Position numbers and translations under genes: made by a program
Notes under the pieces: model-generated
The model's input: only the letters and a program-made list of their open reading frames with translations
What the model was told of the DNA's origin: nothing
Database searches by the model: none
Shown here: positions 8,804-19,619 of the stretch, one piece after another
Numbering within the stretch: the stretch's first letter is position 1
Layout of the letters: each line of letters begins with the position of its first letter
DNA from: Prevotella sp.
GTDB lineage: Bacteria; Bacteroidota; Bacteroidia; Bacteroidales; Bacteroidaceae
Direction of reading: 5' to 3'
Assembly (NCBI GenBank): GCA_003447235.1
Contig: DLZV01000016.1
Span: forward strand, 1-64,000
DNA: 64,000 nucleotides

Positions 8804-9148
8804 ATGGTAAAAAAACAAGAGCTCAATGAGAGTATGATAGCCAATGAACTTGAACCGTTTGAGCCTACTCATCCTGGTGAAGTCCTAAAAGAAGAGATAG
8901 AATATCGTGGAATATCCCAAAGGCAACTTGCTCACGAAATTGGCGTGTCCAGTTCTTTACTCAACGAAGTGCTGAACGGCAAAAGAGCCTTGAACACGCA
9001 ATTAGCTCTTCTGTTGTCCGTGGCACTCGATATAGATGCGGAGCCCCTGCTAAGGTTGCAGACCAAATATGACATGCTGACTGCCCAGCGAAATCCGTCG
9101 TTCATGCAGTGTCTGGATAGTATTCGGAAGGTAGCAGCAGTCTTGTAG
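8804..9148 (+). CDS. Solitary HigA-like antitoxin/HTH regulator
   Basis: 114 residues with the HigA-type helix-turn-helix signature (THPGEVLKEEIEYRGISQRQ, then SLLNEVLNGKRALNTQLAL). The N-terminal domain is clearly related to that of the HigA-ImmA fusion at 5424, but there is no metallopeptidase extension. No HigB-like toxin is found upstream (metG and its terminator are there) or downstream (a convergent ABC transporter gene ends six bases away). It has a good Shine-Dalgarno sequence (AAGGAGG) before the ATG. It is probably an orphan antitoxin or a DNA-binding regulator. Its own promoter is not obvious. Confidence 0.8.
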   Translation: MVKKQELNESMIANELEPFEPTHPGEVLKEEIEYRGISQRQLAHEIGVSSSLLNEVLNGKRALNTQLALLLSVALDIDAEPLLRLQTKYDMLTAQRNPSFMQCLDSIRKVAAVL

Positions 9149-9154
9149 CGGCTG

Positions 9155-10861
9155 CTACTCCCCGCCGATGGTGAGCGTCTGGTCGCAATAGTCCGTGACG
9201 GCCATTCTGTGGGTGACGAAGATGATGGTCTTGTCCGAGTCTTTGAGGACGTTGGCCAGGAGCTGTCGCTCCGTTTCGGGGTCGAGGGCCGAGGTGGCCT
9301 CGTCGAAGAGCATGATGCTGCGGTTGCGGAGCAAGGCACGGGCGATGGCGATGCGCTGCGCCTGCCCTTCGCTTAGTCCGCCCCCCTGTTCGGTGCACGC
9401 CGTGTTGAGGCCGTCGGGCAGGTCGAAGACGAAGTCGGCACAAGCCTTGCGTAGCGCCTCCACCATCTCCTCGTCCGTGGCATTGAGTTTGCCCAGGCGC
9501 AGGTTGTCGCGTATGGATCCGCTCAGCAGCGTGTTGCCCTGTGGTACGTAGGCCAGGTTGCAGCGTGTGCGGGGCGAGAGTTGGCGCACGCGCTTGTCGT
9601 CATAAAGGTCTATACGCCCGTCCTTGGGCGAGAGCAGGGCGAGCAGCAGGCGGACGAGCGTCGTCTTGCCCGCTCCCGTCGGACCGAGGATGGCCGTGCA
9701 AGATCCCGGTCGGAAGTCGAAGGACAGGTGGTCGATGACATTCTCCGTGCCGTCGTCGTAGCAATAGGTTGCCTCCCGGAGGCGGATGCCACAGGGGCTC
9801 TCCATCCACAGAGGAGCTCCCTGTTCTTCCGTCGGGTCCTCCTCCAGTTCCATCAGTCGCTCTGCTGCCGTCATCACGCCGACGAAAGCCGGGACGAGAC
9901 GCGTCAGCTGGCGGGCAGGCGACTGGATGCGTGCCACCAGTTGCAGGAAAGCCGTCATACCACCAAAGGTCAGCGACCCCGCCGACATGCGTATGGCCGC
10001 CCAGGCGAAGGCCACCAGGTAGCAGAGCGAGAAGCCCAAGTTGAGGATGAGATTGGAGAGGACGGAGAACTTCGTGCGGCGCACGACATTCTGTCGCAGC
10101 TTGCGCTGCTCGTCCTCCAGTCTATCGACCGCATGGTCGGTGTCTTCAAGCGTCTTGATGAGCGTCTGGTGCTGGATGGTCTCCTGCAGGACGCTCTGCA
10201 CGACCGAGTCGCTCTTGCGCACCTCGCGTGTCAGTCGGCGCATCTGCCGCATGTAGATTTTGCTGAAGATAGCGAAGAACGGAATAGCCAAAACGATGAT
10301 GATTGCCAGTCGCCAGTCCATCTGCAGCAGGTAGAAGAATGCGCCACAGAAGAGCAGTACCTTGCTGAGCGTGTCGGGGATGGTCTCGGTGAGAAATGAG
10401 ACCACTTGCGTCACGTCCGTCTCCAGGCGGTTGAGCACGTCGCCAGAATGGCGTCGCGCCTTGCCGCGCCAGGTGGAACGCAGGATGCGGTCGAGCATCT
10501 GCTGCTGCATGCGGTTCTGCGCGCGGATGCCCAGCAGGTTGCGCACCCAGACCGAGGCGATGCTCAGCGCAAACCCCGTCAGAACGAAGGATGCCATCAC
10601 GGCCACCGAAGCGAGGATGCTGCCCTCTGCGGCATGAGAGGCCACGTCGACGGCGTGCTGGATGGCCCAAACCGACCCGAGCGATACCGCTACGTCGCCC
10701 AGTCCGATGAGGGCGTTGAAGAGCGCCTGGCGACGGTTGCCACGCCAGGCATGCCAAAGCCACCGAGCGATCATCGTCGCCGGATACTGACGGTTGGCCT
10801 CTTGCAGCTTGCCGCCGGAGAGTCGGTCGAGGACCCTCGCTATTTTCCCCGTTATACTCAT
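9155..10861 (-). CDS. ABC exporter, fused permease and ATPase
   Basis: 568 residues. The first ~320 residues contain the transmembrane helices of a type I ABC exporter half-transporter, and the rest is the nucleotide-binding domain: Walker A G-P-T-G-A-G-K-T-T near residue 392, signature LSEGQ near 496 (canonical LSGGQ with an E), and Walker B IMLFDEATSALD near 517-528. It would act as a homodimer in the inner membrane; the substrate (lipid, peptide or drug) cannot be told from sequence. It begins 36 bases after the nadK stop, so the two are probably cotranscribed. Confidence 0.93.
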   Translation of the reverse strand: MSITGKIARVLDRLSGGKLQEANRQYPATMIARWLWHAWRGNRRQALFNALIGLGDVAVSLGSVWAIQHAVDVASHAAEGSILASVAVMASFVLTGFALSIASVWVRNLLGIRAQNRMQQQMLDRILRSTWRGKARRHSGDVLNRLETDVTQVVSFLTETIPDTLSKVLLFCGAFFYLLQMDWRLAIIIVLAIPFFAIFSKIYMRQMRRLTREVRKSDSVVQSVLQETIQHQTLIKTLEDTDHAVDRLEDEQRKLRQNVVRRTKFSVLSNLILNLGFSLCYLVAFAWAAIRMSAGSLTFGGMTAFLQLVARIQSPARQLTRLVPAFVGVMTAAERLMELEEDPTEEQGAPLWMESPCGIRLREATYCYDDGTENVIDHLSFDFRPGSCTAILGPTGAGKTTLVRLLLALLSPKDGRIDLYDDKRVRQLSPRTRCNLAYVPQGNTLLSGSIRDNLRLGKLNATDEEMVEALRKACADFVFDLPDGLNTACTEQGGGLSEGQAQRIAIARALLRNRSIMLFDEATSALDPETERQLLANVLKDSDKTIIFVTHRMAVTDYCDQTLTIGGE

Positions 10862-10897
10862 GGTGCTATCGGATATGTGATTTTTGCGCCCCCTGCT

Positions 10898-11785
10898 TTA
10901 TTGTCTTGGGTCAGCCCCCCACATCAGTTTTTCGCGCAGGGTACTGAAGTAGGTGATATCCCCCCGCACGACCATCTTCGCCTCGTAGGGCGCGCGGCGG
11001 ATGGTCATCACCGTCCCCTCGTGGAGTTTGGTCGCCTCGCCATCGATGGCGATCATGAAGTTGTGGCTCCGGCTCTTCACCTCCAGGCGTATCTCGCTGG
11101 TGTCGGGGAGCACGATGGGGCGTGTGCTCATGCTGTGGGGAGCCACTGGCGTGAGTGTCAGTACCTTCGACTGTGGCACGACGATCGGTCCGCCATTGCT
11201 CAGCGAGTAGGCCGTGGATCCTGTCGGTGTGCTCACGACGAGGCCGTCGGCCTGGTAGGTGTTGAGATACTGTCCGTCCACGGTGGCGCGGACCGTGATC
11301 ATCGCGGCAAAATCGCGCTTGAAGAGCGAGATGTCGTTGAGCGCATAGGGATAGATGCCGAGCGGCTCCCCCTCCGTCTCGATGCCGATGACCGACCGCG
11401 AGTCGATGCGATAGCGCCCCTGGTAGATGTCCTCCACGGCCGTGGCAAACTCCTCGGGCAGCACGCTGGCCAGAAAGCCGAGCCGCCCCATGTTGATGCC
11501 GAGCATCGGGATCTGCTTCTCGCCGACACGACACGCCGCCTTGAGCACCGTGCCGTCACCACCCAGGGAGAGGGCGAAGTCGGCCTCGAAGTCACGCCCA
11601 TCGATCAGCTCGTCGATATCCAGCCGGTAGCGGAGGATCTTCGAGAGTTGCCGGGCGAACTGCCGCTCCATCAATATCGTGGCCCCATGTTGGCGCAGGA
11701 CGCTCAGTATCGAACCGATGCGGGCGGTGTCGCGCGCCTTGTAAGTGTTGCCAAAAATGGCAAAACGTAGCCTTTGCTCCGTCAT
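10898..11785 (-). CDS. nadK: NAD kinase
   Basis: Phosphorylates NAD to NADP. The start at 11785 (MTEQRLRFAIFGN) gives 295 residues, near the family norm; an upstream in-frame ATG at 11833 would add 16 basic residues that are not typical. Diagnostic motifs: G-G-D-G-T at residues 75-79, NMGRLGFLA, and the glycine-rich NTYQADGLVVSTPTGSTAYS segment that binds the nucleotide. Cytoplasmic. First gene of a probable two-gene unit with the ABC exporter and divergent from the DJ-1 gene. Confidence 0.94.
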   Translation of the reverse strand: MTEQRLRFAIFGNTYKARDTARIGSILSVLRQHGATILMERQFARQLSKILRYRLDIDELIDGRDFEADFALSLGGDGTVLKAACRVGEKQIPMLGINMGRLGFLASVLPEEFATAVEDIYQGRYRIDSRSVIGIETEGEPLGIYPYALNDISLFKRDFAAMITVRATVDGQYLNTYQADGLVVSTPTGSTAYSLSNGGPIVVPQSKVLTLTPVAPHSMSTRPIVLPDTSEIRLEVKSRSHNFMIAIDGEATKLHEGTVMTIRRAPYEAKMVVRGDITYFSTLREKLMWGADPRQ

Positions 11786-11843
11786 AATTGGTCGATTAAT
11801 CATTCTTTTCGCTGCTTTTATACGCCGTTTCAAAAGGTTTTCG

Positions 11844-11851
11844 TATATTTG
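11844..11851 (+). promoter_or_regulatory. -7 promoter box for the DJ-1/ispD unit
   Basis: TATATTTG, an exact TAnnTTTG match, followed by CAG. The first gene starts at 11917, giving a leader of about 60 nt. Confidence 0.5.
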
Positions 11852-11916
11852 CAGTTGGAAATTTTCCGCAAAAATAATTATTTTAAACGAGAAACAAGAC
11901 TTTAAAGCAGAATATT

Positions 11917-12486
11917 ATGGCAAAAGTGTATGAATTTCTGGCCGACGGCTTTGAGGAGATCGAGGCGCTGGCGCCTGTAGATGTCCTTCGCAGGGGTGGT
12001 GTGGAGACTGTGACGGTGAGCATCATGGGCCGTCGCGAGGTCGTTTCCGCCCATGGTGTGACGGTCGTCGCTGACCTGATGATCGAAGAGGCTGGCGACT
12101 TCTCGGATGCTGACATGCTCCTGCTCCCTGGCGGAATGCCCGGCAGCACCAACCTGCGTGACCACCAAGGGGTGATAGCGGCCCTTCAGCGCCAAGCACA
12201 GGCCGGGAAGCGCGTCGGAGCCATCTGTGCCGCTCCCCTTGTGCTGGCCCATGCCGGCCTGTTGCATGGTCGCCGTGCCACGATCTATCCCGGCATGGCA
12301 GCCCATCTCGGCGACGCTATCTACGAGGAGAAGTTGGTCGTGGAGGACGGACTGATCACCACGGCCGAGGGACCTGCCGCCGTGCTGCCCTATAGCTATC
12401 GTCTCGTCTCCTACTTCCGTGGCGATGAGGCTGCGCAGAGCATTGCCAAGGGAATGGTGTATGACCGTTTGCTTCGCGAGGGATGA
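11917..12486 (+). CDS. DJ-1/PfpI family protein
   Basis: 189 residues of the DJ-1/PfpI alpha/beta fold. The reactive cysteine is C104 in the nucleophile elbow GAICAAP, and the conserved acidic residues lie in the ADGFEEIEA segment near residues 9-17. LLLPGGMPGSTNL is also typical. Members act in oxidative stress, as glyoxalases or as protein/nucleotide deglycases; the exact activity is unresolved. Cytoplasmic. The stop codon overlaps the ispD start by four bases, so the two are translationally coupled. Confidence 0.92.
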   Translation: MAKVYEFLADGFEEIEALAPVDVLRRGGVETVTVSIMGRREVVSAHGVTVVADLMIEEAGDFSDADMLLLPGGMPGSTNLRDHQGVIAALQRQAQAGKRVGAICAAPLVLAHAGLLHGRRATIYPGMAAHLGDAIYEEKLVVEDGLITTAEGPAAVLPYSYRLVSYFRGDEAAQSIAKGMVYDRLLREG

Positions 12487-13172
12487 AACGCTATGTCGTG
12501 ATCGTGGCTGGTGGAAAGGGCACGCGTATGGGGACGGACGTGCCCAAGCAGTTTCTGCCCATCGGCGGACGCCCCGTCCTCATGCGGACGCTGGAGCGTT
12601 TTCATGAGTTTGATCCCGAGATGCATCTTGTTGTCGTCCTCCCTGCCGATCAGCAGGACTACTGGCGGGCGCTGTGCGAACGCTATCTTTTTGACTTGCC
12701 CCATGCCTTGGCCACGGGGGGTGCCACCCGTTTCGACTCTTCGCGCCATGGACTGGCTCTGATCCCCGACGACGAGGCCGCCCTGGTAGCCGTCCATGAT
12801 GGCGCGCGCCCCTTTGTCTCTACCGAGACGATCGGCCGCTGCTTTGCCAAGGCAGAGGAGGTGGGAGGTGCCGTCCCCGTCCTTCCCGTCACGGACACGC
12901 TCCGTCGCAGAACAGAAGGGGAGGGGAGCGAGACCGTAGATCGGAGTCGCTACTTTCGTGTGCAGACCCCGCAGGTCTTCGACGTGCGCCTACTGAAGGA
13001 AGCCTATGCCCAGCCCTACCGTCCGGAATATACCGACGACGCCAGCGTCTATGAGTATTCGGGCGCGCATCGGGTGGCCCTCGTCGAAGGCAATGTCGAG
13101 AACATCAAGTTCACCACGCCCTTCGACCTGCTGGTGGGCGAGACTTTAGCCCATGAGGCGTCGGCAGAGTAG
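12483..13172 (+). CDS. ispD: 2-C-methyl-D-erythritol 4-phosphate cytidylyltransferase
   Basis: Third enzyme of the MEP isoprenoid pathway: couples MEP with CTP to form CDP-ME. 229 residues, with the nucleotide-binding start VIVAGGKGTRMG, where R15 and K22 match the family's catalytic arginine and lysine, then VAVHDGARPFV and QTPQVFD further on. Cytoplasmic. It starts inside the DJ-1 stop codon and is followed 39 bases later by recG on the same strand, so the three probably form one operon. Confidence 0.95.
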   Translation: MKRYVVIVAGGKGTRMGTDVPKQFLPIGGRPVLMRTLERFHEFDPEMHLVVVLPADQQDYWRALCERYLFDLPHALATGGATRFDSSRHGLALIPDDEAALVAVHDGARPFVSTETIGRCFAKAEEVGGAVPVLPVTDTLRRRTEGEGSETVDRSRYFRVQTPQVFDVRLLKEAYAQPYRPEYTDDASVYEYSGAHRVALVEGNVENIKFTTPFDLLVGETLAHEASAE

Positions 13173-13211
13173 CCATGCCGCATGGGATAACCTATTAAGA
13201 TAAAAGAAGAA

Positions 13212-15308
<2,097 letters not shown>

Positions 15309-15440
15309 CCCCTTTTAGAGGGGAGTAGGGGTGGAAAAAGAATGGTTTTTAGAATATTAAAAACTGTTCATGACCTACTTTTGACTGTTAAAAACTTCAT
15401 AAAATCGGTTTCCGCCGTAACCTTTTTGAAATCTTTTTGT

Positions 15441-15448
15441 TACCTTTG
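15441..15448 (+). promoter_or_regulatory. -7 promoter box for the M23/LysM peptidase
   Basis: TACCTTTG followed by C, an exact consensus match, about 114 bases before the gene start at 15562. A TTTG lies at 15425-15428 but its spacing (12) is short. Confidence 0.6.
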
Positions 15449-15561
15449 CAATCGTGCTTTTGAGTTTTAGAGAAGGCATTTCTCGTCTTCCCTTGTCTTT
15501 TTGGAATAGAACTTCATCTTTTCCTTGCACAATCATTACAGAATAATGACAAAAATAGAAA

Positions 15562-16584
15562 ATGAATTTTAGAAAGATAGTACGGACATTCGCAATAGCA
15601 ACAGTCATGGCATTCTCCTGCCATAACGCATCGGCCCAAGACCTGCTTGCTCGTCAAGCACCCGTTGATCGCCGTGCGGCAAGTGTTGACACAATGGTTT
15701 TCAACCGTTTGAGAATGAAAGAGAATGCACAGATGCCAGCAAGCGACTTGTACGACACGTGGAGCAACTCCCGCGTACACGTCTCTGGTGTCCTCCCCGA
15801 TGAATACCGTATCGATCTCCGAGGCTTCCACATGCCGACGCCCAGTCGTGTCGTCACCAGTAATTTTGGTCGCCGTTGGGGTCGTGCTCACCAAGGTCTT
15901 GATATCAAAGTCTATATCGGCGACACCATCCGTGCCGCATGGTCGGGCAAGGTGCGCGTTGTGAGGTATGACGCCCGCGGCTATGGCAAATATGTCGTGA
16001 TCCGTCACCCGAATGGTCTGGAGACCTACTACGGCCACATGTCGAAGCAGCTCGTCAGCGCCAACGAATATGTCAAGGCTGGTCAGCCTATCGGCCTGGG
16101 TGGCAACACGGGACGTTCCACGGGTTCTCACCTCCATTTTGAGACCCGCCTTTGCGGACACGCTTTGAATCCCGCACTTTTCTTCGACTTCCCCAACCAG
16201 GATATCACGGGCGACTTCTACGCCTATCATAAGAGCAATGCCGCCAGCGAGTCGGCTCGCGCTACTGCACTCCGTGGTACGGCCTCCAGCCGTGGTTATA
16301 GCCGCGAGAACATCCAGGGAGATGGCAAAGGTGCCAGCTACAACAGCCGCCGTGGGGTAGAGGCAGAGCGCCAGCCTGCCCATGAGACCTCCTCCAGGGA
16401 GACGCGTCAGGCCCGTCCTGCCGCTACGGGAGAGATCCAGTATCACAAGGTACAGCGTGGCGAGACGCTTCAGTCGATTGCCACGGCTTGCGGAACGAGC
16501 GTTGAGCTGCTCTGTAAACTCAACGGCATCGGTCCCTACACCCGCGTAAGCCCGGGCGACCTGCTGAAGTATCAGGCCAACTGA
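15562..16584 (+). CDS. M23 family metallopeptidase with C-terminal LysM
   Basis: 340 residues. A signal peptide ends near residue 25 (HNASA|QD). The central domain (about 95-215) is a LytM/M23 zinc peptidase: metal ligands in HQGLD and HLHFE, with the YGKYVVIRHPNG and YYGHM segments. Residues about 292-338 are a LysM peptidoglycan-binding repeat (HKVQRGETLQSIATACGTS). It would act in the periplasm as a cell-wall endopeptidase or as an activator of amidases; all core ligands are present, so I favour an active enzyme. Own promoter upstream and a strong terminator downstream. Confidence 0.93.
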   Translation: MNFRKIVRTFAIATVMAFSCHNASAQDLLARQAPVDRRAASVDTMVFNRLRMKENAQMPASDLYDTWSNSRVHVSGVLPDEYRIDLRGFHMPTPSRVVTSNFGRRWGRAHQGLDIKVYIGDTIRAAWSGKVRVVRYDARGYGKYVVIRHPNGLETYYGHMSKQLVSANEYVKAGQPIGLGGNTGRSTGSHLHFETRLCGHALNPALFFDFPNQDITGDFYAYHKSNAASESARATALRGTASSRGYSRENIQGDGKGASYNSRRGVEAERQPAHETSSRETRQARPAATGEIQYHKVQRGETLQSIATACGTSVELLCKLNGIGPYTRVSPGDLLKYQAN

Positions 16585-16685
16585 TACGTCCCTGATCTCA
16601 CCATGATCTAATCTCTAATAGAATCTTTCTTGCGGGCCTGCTGGCAAAAGACCGCTTTTGATAGCCCTGCAAGTTTCACGAATAG

Positions 16686-16737
16686 CACATCCCCTTCTCT
16701 TTGATATCTGTAAAGAGAGGGGGATGTGTCTTTTTTT
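16686..16737 (+). terminator. Rho-independent terminator after the M23 peptidase
   Basis: CACATCCCC-TTCTCTTT pairs with AAAGAGA-GGGGATGTG around a short loop, followed by seven Ts. Confidence 0.85.
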
Positions 16738-16814
16738 ATGGTTCGTCCGAAATGAAATGGTGGTTTGTTGATGTTGTTTTCAATAGGACCGGCTGAATAG
16801 GGAAAGCAACCAAA

Positions 16815-16853
16815 GCGCCCAATACAACATATTGCAACGCTATCCTTGGGCGC
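16815..16853 (-). terminator. Terminator-like hairpin for the efflux operon
   Basis: GCGCCCA (16815-16821) pairs with TGGGCGC (16847-16853). On the minus strand it lies about 30 bases past the last efflux gene and is followed by TTTGGTT. The T tract is weak. Confidence 0.5.
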
Positions 16854-16883
16854 ACCTTTCTATTAGATGTTTTTCCTTTATGA

Positions 16884-18317
16884 CTATTCTTCGGCTTTGC
16901 CCTCGGTCTTATCCTCGGTATTGTCTGCGACCTTGTCCTCGGCCTTTTCTACCGTCTTGTCCTCGCTTTTGCTCTCGGCTTCAACCTCCACTTTTTCTTC
17001 GATTTTTTCCTCCATCTTCTCTTCGATATTTTCCTCTACATTTTCTTCTGCCGTGGCCTTTGAGCGGTTGAGGCGCATGCGGATCATCTCTTGGGTTGCG
17101 GCGATCTGATTGGTGGCATGGCGGTATGCGCTCCGGATCTGGTAGTTATAGACCAGGCAGGTGGTGAGCATATAGAAGACCACTTGTGTCCACAGGGCGT
17201 TATACTCCACCTGGATGTCCTGGATGGTTGCCCCCATCGCGTTCATGCGGACGAAGCCGCGTATGCCGAAGGTGGAGGGGATGAGCCAGCCGATAGTCTG
17301 CCATGCGCCAGGAATGCCCTCCTTGGGCCAGCTGACGCCACTGAGGAAGAGGAAGGGAACGGAGGTGAAGACCACCAGTAGCATGATGTTCTCCCTGTAG
17401 CGGACCACACACGAGATGGTCATGCCAAAGAAGATCGTGGCGAGCAGGAAGGGGATGATGAACGCCAGGTAGTCGGAGAAATGGAGCAACTGCGTGAGGT
17501 GGAACATCCTGGGCACGCCCAGCAGGACGTAGCAGGCGAGCACCATGTAGATCATGAAGTAGCACATCGACTTGCCACAGACGATACGGAAAATGCCGTT
17601 GTAGTGGCGGCTGACGGGCACGAGGTCGCGGTAGCGGTTGTTCTCTCGTGCCGTACCGGCAGAGAGCCCGATGCCCAGCAGGAGTGTCTGCTGGAGGATC
17701 AGGACGAGCACGCCCGGCAATAGGAAGTTGCCATAGCCCCCTGTGGGGTTGAAGATCTGTACCGCATCACAGACTAAGGGCTCAGTATTGATCTCCTCGT
17801 CACGTTCCGTGGTGCTCATCGACTTGGGCTTCTGTATCTCGCTATTGATCTCTGTCGCCACGGTCTGGGCAGTTTGATAGATGGCCTTGTAGGTCAGCAT
17901 CATGCTCATGTCGCAATAGACACTCAGGTGTGACTGTTCGCTACGCCCTATCTTTTGTTCGAAGTCGGAGGGGATGTAGAGCACGCCATTGGCAGCCTCC
18001 TTGCCAATGAGTTCGTGCGCTTCCTGCAGGTTGTTGCAGTAGTAGGCCACGCGCACGTCGGGTGAGGCATCGACCCGTCGGAGCAGTTCGCGGGAGAGCT
18101 GCGAGTGGGAGTTGTCCACGACAGCTACGGGCACATCGTGTACCCTTTCGTTGTTGTAGATCCACGAGTAGAGGATCGGATAGCCCAAGGGGACGAGGAT
18201 TAAGAAGATGAGGACGCCTTCGTCCTTGAAGGTGTTCTTCATCTCCAGCCACCAGATATAGCAGGTGTCATGGATGGATTCGGACATCGCATGGAGGATT
18301 CCTTTGATTCTTTTCAT
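16884..18317 (-). CDS. ABC-2 type transporter permease with a charged Glu/Lys tail
   Basis: 477 residues. An N-terminal membrane helix (GVLIFLILVPLGYPILYSWI), a large periplasmic loop, then five helices in the second half, the layout of YbhS/YhgE-type ABC-2 permeases. The last ~75 residues are a low-complexity acidic/lysine tail (EENVEENIEEKMEEKIEEK and onwards) absent from typical members; it would be cytoplasmic. It is the last gene of the TolC-HlyD-permease-permease operon, four bases after the preceding gene. It probably forms a heterodimer with that permease. No ATPase gene is present nearby. Substrate unknown. Confidence 0.88.
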   Translation of the reverse strand: MKRIKGILHAMSESIHDTCYIWWLEMKNTFKDEGVLIFLILVPLGYPILYSWIYNNERVHDVPVAVVDNSHSQLSRELLRRVDASPDVRVAYYCNNLQEAHELIGKEAANGVLYIPSDFEQKIGRSEQSHLSVYCDMSMMLTYKAIYQTAQTVATEINSEIQKPKSMSTTERDEEINTEPLVCDAVQIFNPTGGYGNFLLPGVLVLILQQTLLLGIGLSAGTARENNRYRDLVPVSRHYNGIFRIVCGKSMCYFMIYMVLACYVLLGVPRMFHLTQLLHFSDYLAFIIPFLLATIFFGMTISCVVRYRENIMLLVVFTSVPFLFLSGVSWPKEGIPGAWQTIGWLIPSTFGIRGFVRMNAMGATIQDIQVEYNALWTQVVFYMLTTCLVYNYQIRSAYRHATNQIAATQEMIRMRLNRSKATAEENVEENIEEKMEEKIEEKVEVEAESKSEDKTVEKAEDKVADNTEDKTEGKAEE

Positions 18318-18321
18318 GCCT

Positions 18322-19500
18322 TTAGGGTATGTAAACGTATTCGAGCATGGCCTTCTTCGTGCGGTACATCGTCAGCAACGGGAGCAGGGCGAACAGCACC
18401 AGGGACGCTATGTGGACGTAGCCGTCGGCGAGCGGGAAGCCCTTGAAGATGTTGAGCTGGTAGATCATCCAGTAGTGGCGAAGCGGGAAGAGGTAGGAGA
18501 GACCCTGTATGATGGGGTCCATGGCGGCGACGGGGAAGGTGGCGCCGCAGACGCTCACCCCGAGCACGCCCCAGAGCGAACTGATACTCATCGACATGCG
18601 CAGGGAGGGCATCAGTCCGAAGATGAAGATGCCGAAGCCTTCGCTCGCCAACACCATCAGGAGCGTGAGCAGCAGGATGGAGGACAGGCCGCCAGGGTGG
18701 GGGAAGTCGAGATGGCCGAAGATATAGATCATATAGCCGAGGAAGACCGTGGTGAAGATCAGAAACTGTGGGAGAAACTTTCCCGCCAGGGCCACGACGA
18801 TATTATAACCCGAGAGGCGCATCCAGTCACGCCCCCGCCCGAACTTCAATTCCGTACCGATGGAATAGACGGTAATGAGGAATATGAAGATGCCGAAGAT
18901 GCCCGGCACCATGATGCTGGAGAGGTAGATGTTGTAGTTGGACCACGGGTTGCCGGTCATGTGGAGGTCGATGGTGATGGGCTGCAGAAAACTCATGATC
19001 TCCTCGCCCGACTTGCCCAGCATCTGGAGTTTCGCCTGGCCTACCGAGGCAGCCCCGAGGGCCGTGATCGTCTTGAGGTCGCGAAAGACCAGGTTGCCCG
19101 GGAGCATCATGGCCGCACTATAATAGAACGAGGCGTGCGGCTGCTTGGAGGCCAGCAGGTCGGCTGTCATGCCGTCGGGAAAGAGGATGAAACCATAGAT
19201 CTCGCCCCGTTGGATGGCCTTGCGCGCGTCCGCGACGCTGGGGTAATAGTCCTTGACCTGGGTCGTCTGGAAACTGTTGAGGCGGCGCACCATGGCCCTT
19301 GTCACCTCCGACCGGTCTTGGTCCACCACGCCCACGGGCAACTTTGCAGGTTGCCCCTCGTCGAGGATGGAGGTGAAAAAAAACGTCACCACGATAGGGA
19401 ACACCACCATGCAGAACAGGTAGATCGGATTGCGGGCTATCTGTCCGCATTCCCGTGCCGCTACGCGCAGCGTCCGCATCAGTATCTCGCCCGGTTTCAT
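18322..19500 (-). CDS. ABC-2 type transporter permease
   Basis: 392 residues with the same layout as the following gene: an N-terminal helix (NPIYLFCMVVFPIVVTFFFT), a periplasmic loop of about 150 residues, then a cluster of C-terminal helices (MVPGIFGIFIFLITVYSIG and others). It is the paralogous partner permease of a tripartite efflux system and lies four bases upstream of the second permease gene. The 119-base gap to HlyD contains short repeats, so expression of the permeases may be partly separate from the TolC-HlyD pair. Confidence 0.9.
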   Translation of the reverse strand: MKPGEILMRTLRVAARECGQIARNPIYLFCMVVFPIVVTFFFTSILDEGQPAKLPVGVVDQDRSEVTRAMVRRLNSFQTTQVKDYYPSVADARKAIQRGEIYGFILFPDGMTADLLASKQPHASFYYSAAMMLPGNLVFRDLKTITALGAASVGQAKLQMLGKSGEEIMSFLQPITIDLHMTGNPWSNYNIYLSSIMVPGIFGIFIFLITVYSIGTELKFGRGRDWMRLSGYNIVVALAGKFLPQFLIFTTVFLGYMIYIFGHLDFPHPGGLSSILLLTLLMVLASEGFGIFIFGLMPSLRMSMSISSLWGVLGVSVCGATFPVAAMDPIIQGLSYLFPLRHYWMIYQLNIFKGFPLADGYVHIASLVLFALLPLLTMYRTKKAMLEYVYIP

Positions 19501-19550
19501 GCTTGCTTGCGATATGGAGTAATGGTCGTTATGCTTCTATATTCTGTTAT

Positions 19551-19608
19551 GTGTCGGGGAAGGATCCTGTGTCGAGGAAGAGTCCTATGCCGGATGCCTT
19601 CGGGATGC
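19551..19608. repeat. Two 18-bp direct repeats plus a 17-bp motif shared with 958-974
   Basis: GTGTCGGGGAAGGATCCT (19551-19568) and GTGTCGAGGAAGAGTCCT (19569-19586) are adjacent copies. The following GGATGCCTTCGGGATGC (19592-19608) is the exact reverse complement of 958-974. All lie between the HlyD and permease genes. Confidence 0.75.
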
Positions 19609-19619
19609 CTACGGGAAGG

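Noticed and set aside
15309..15340. CCCCTTTTAGAGGGG hairpin after recG
   Set aside because: Very short stem with no T run; not a convincing terminator.
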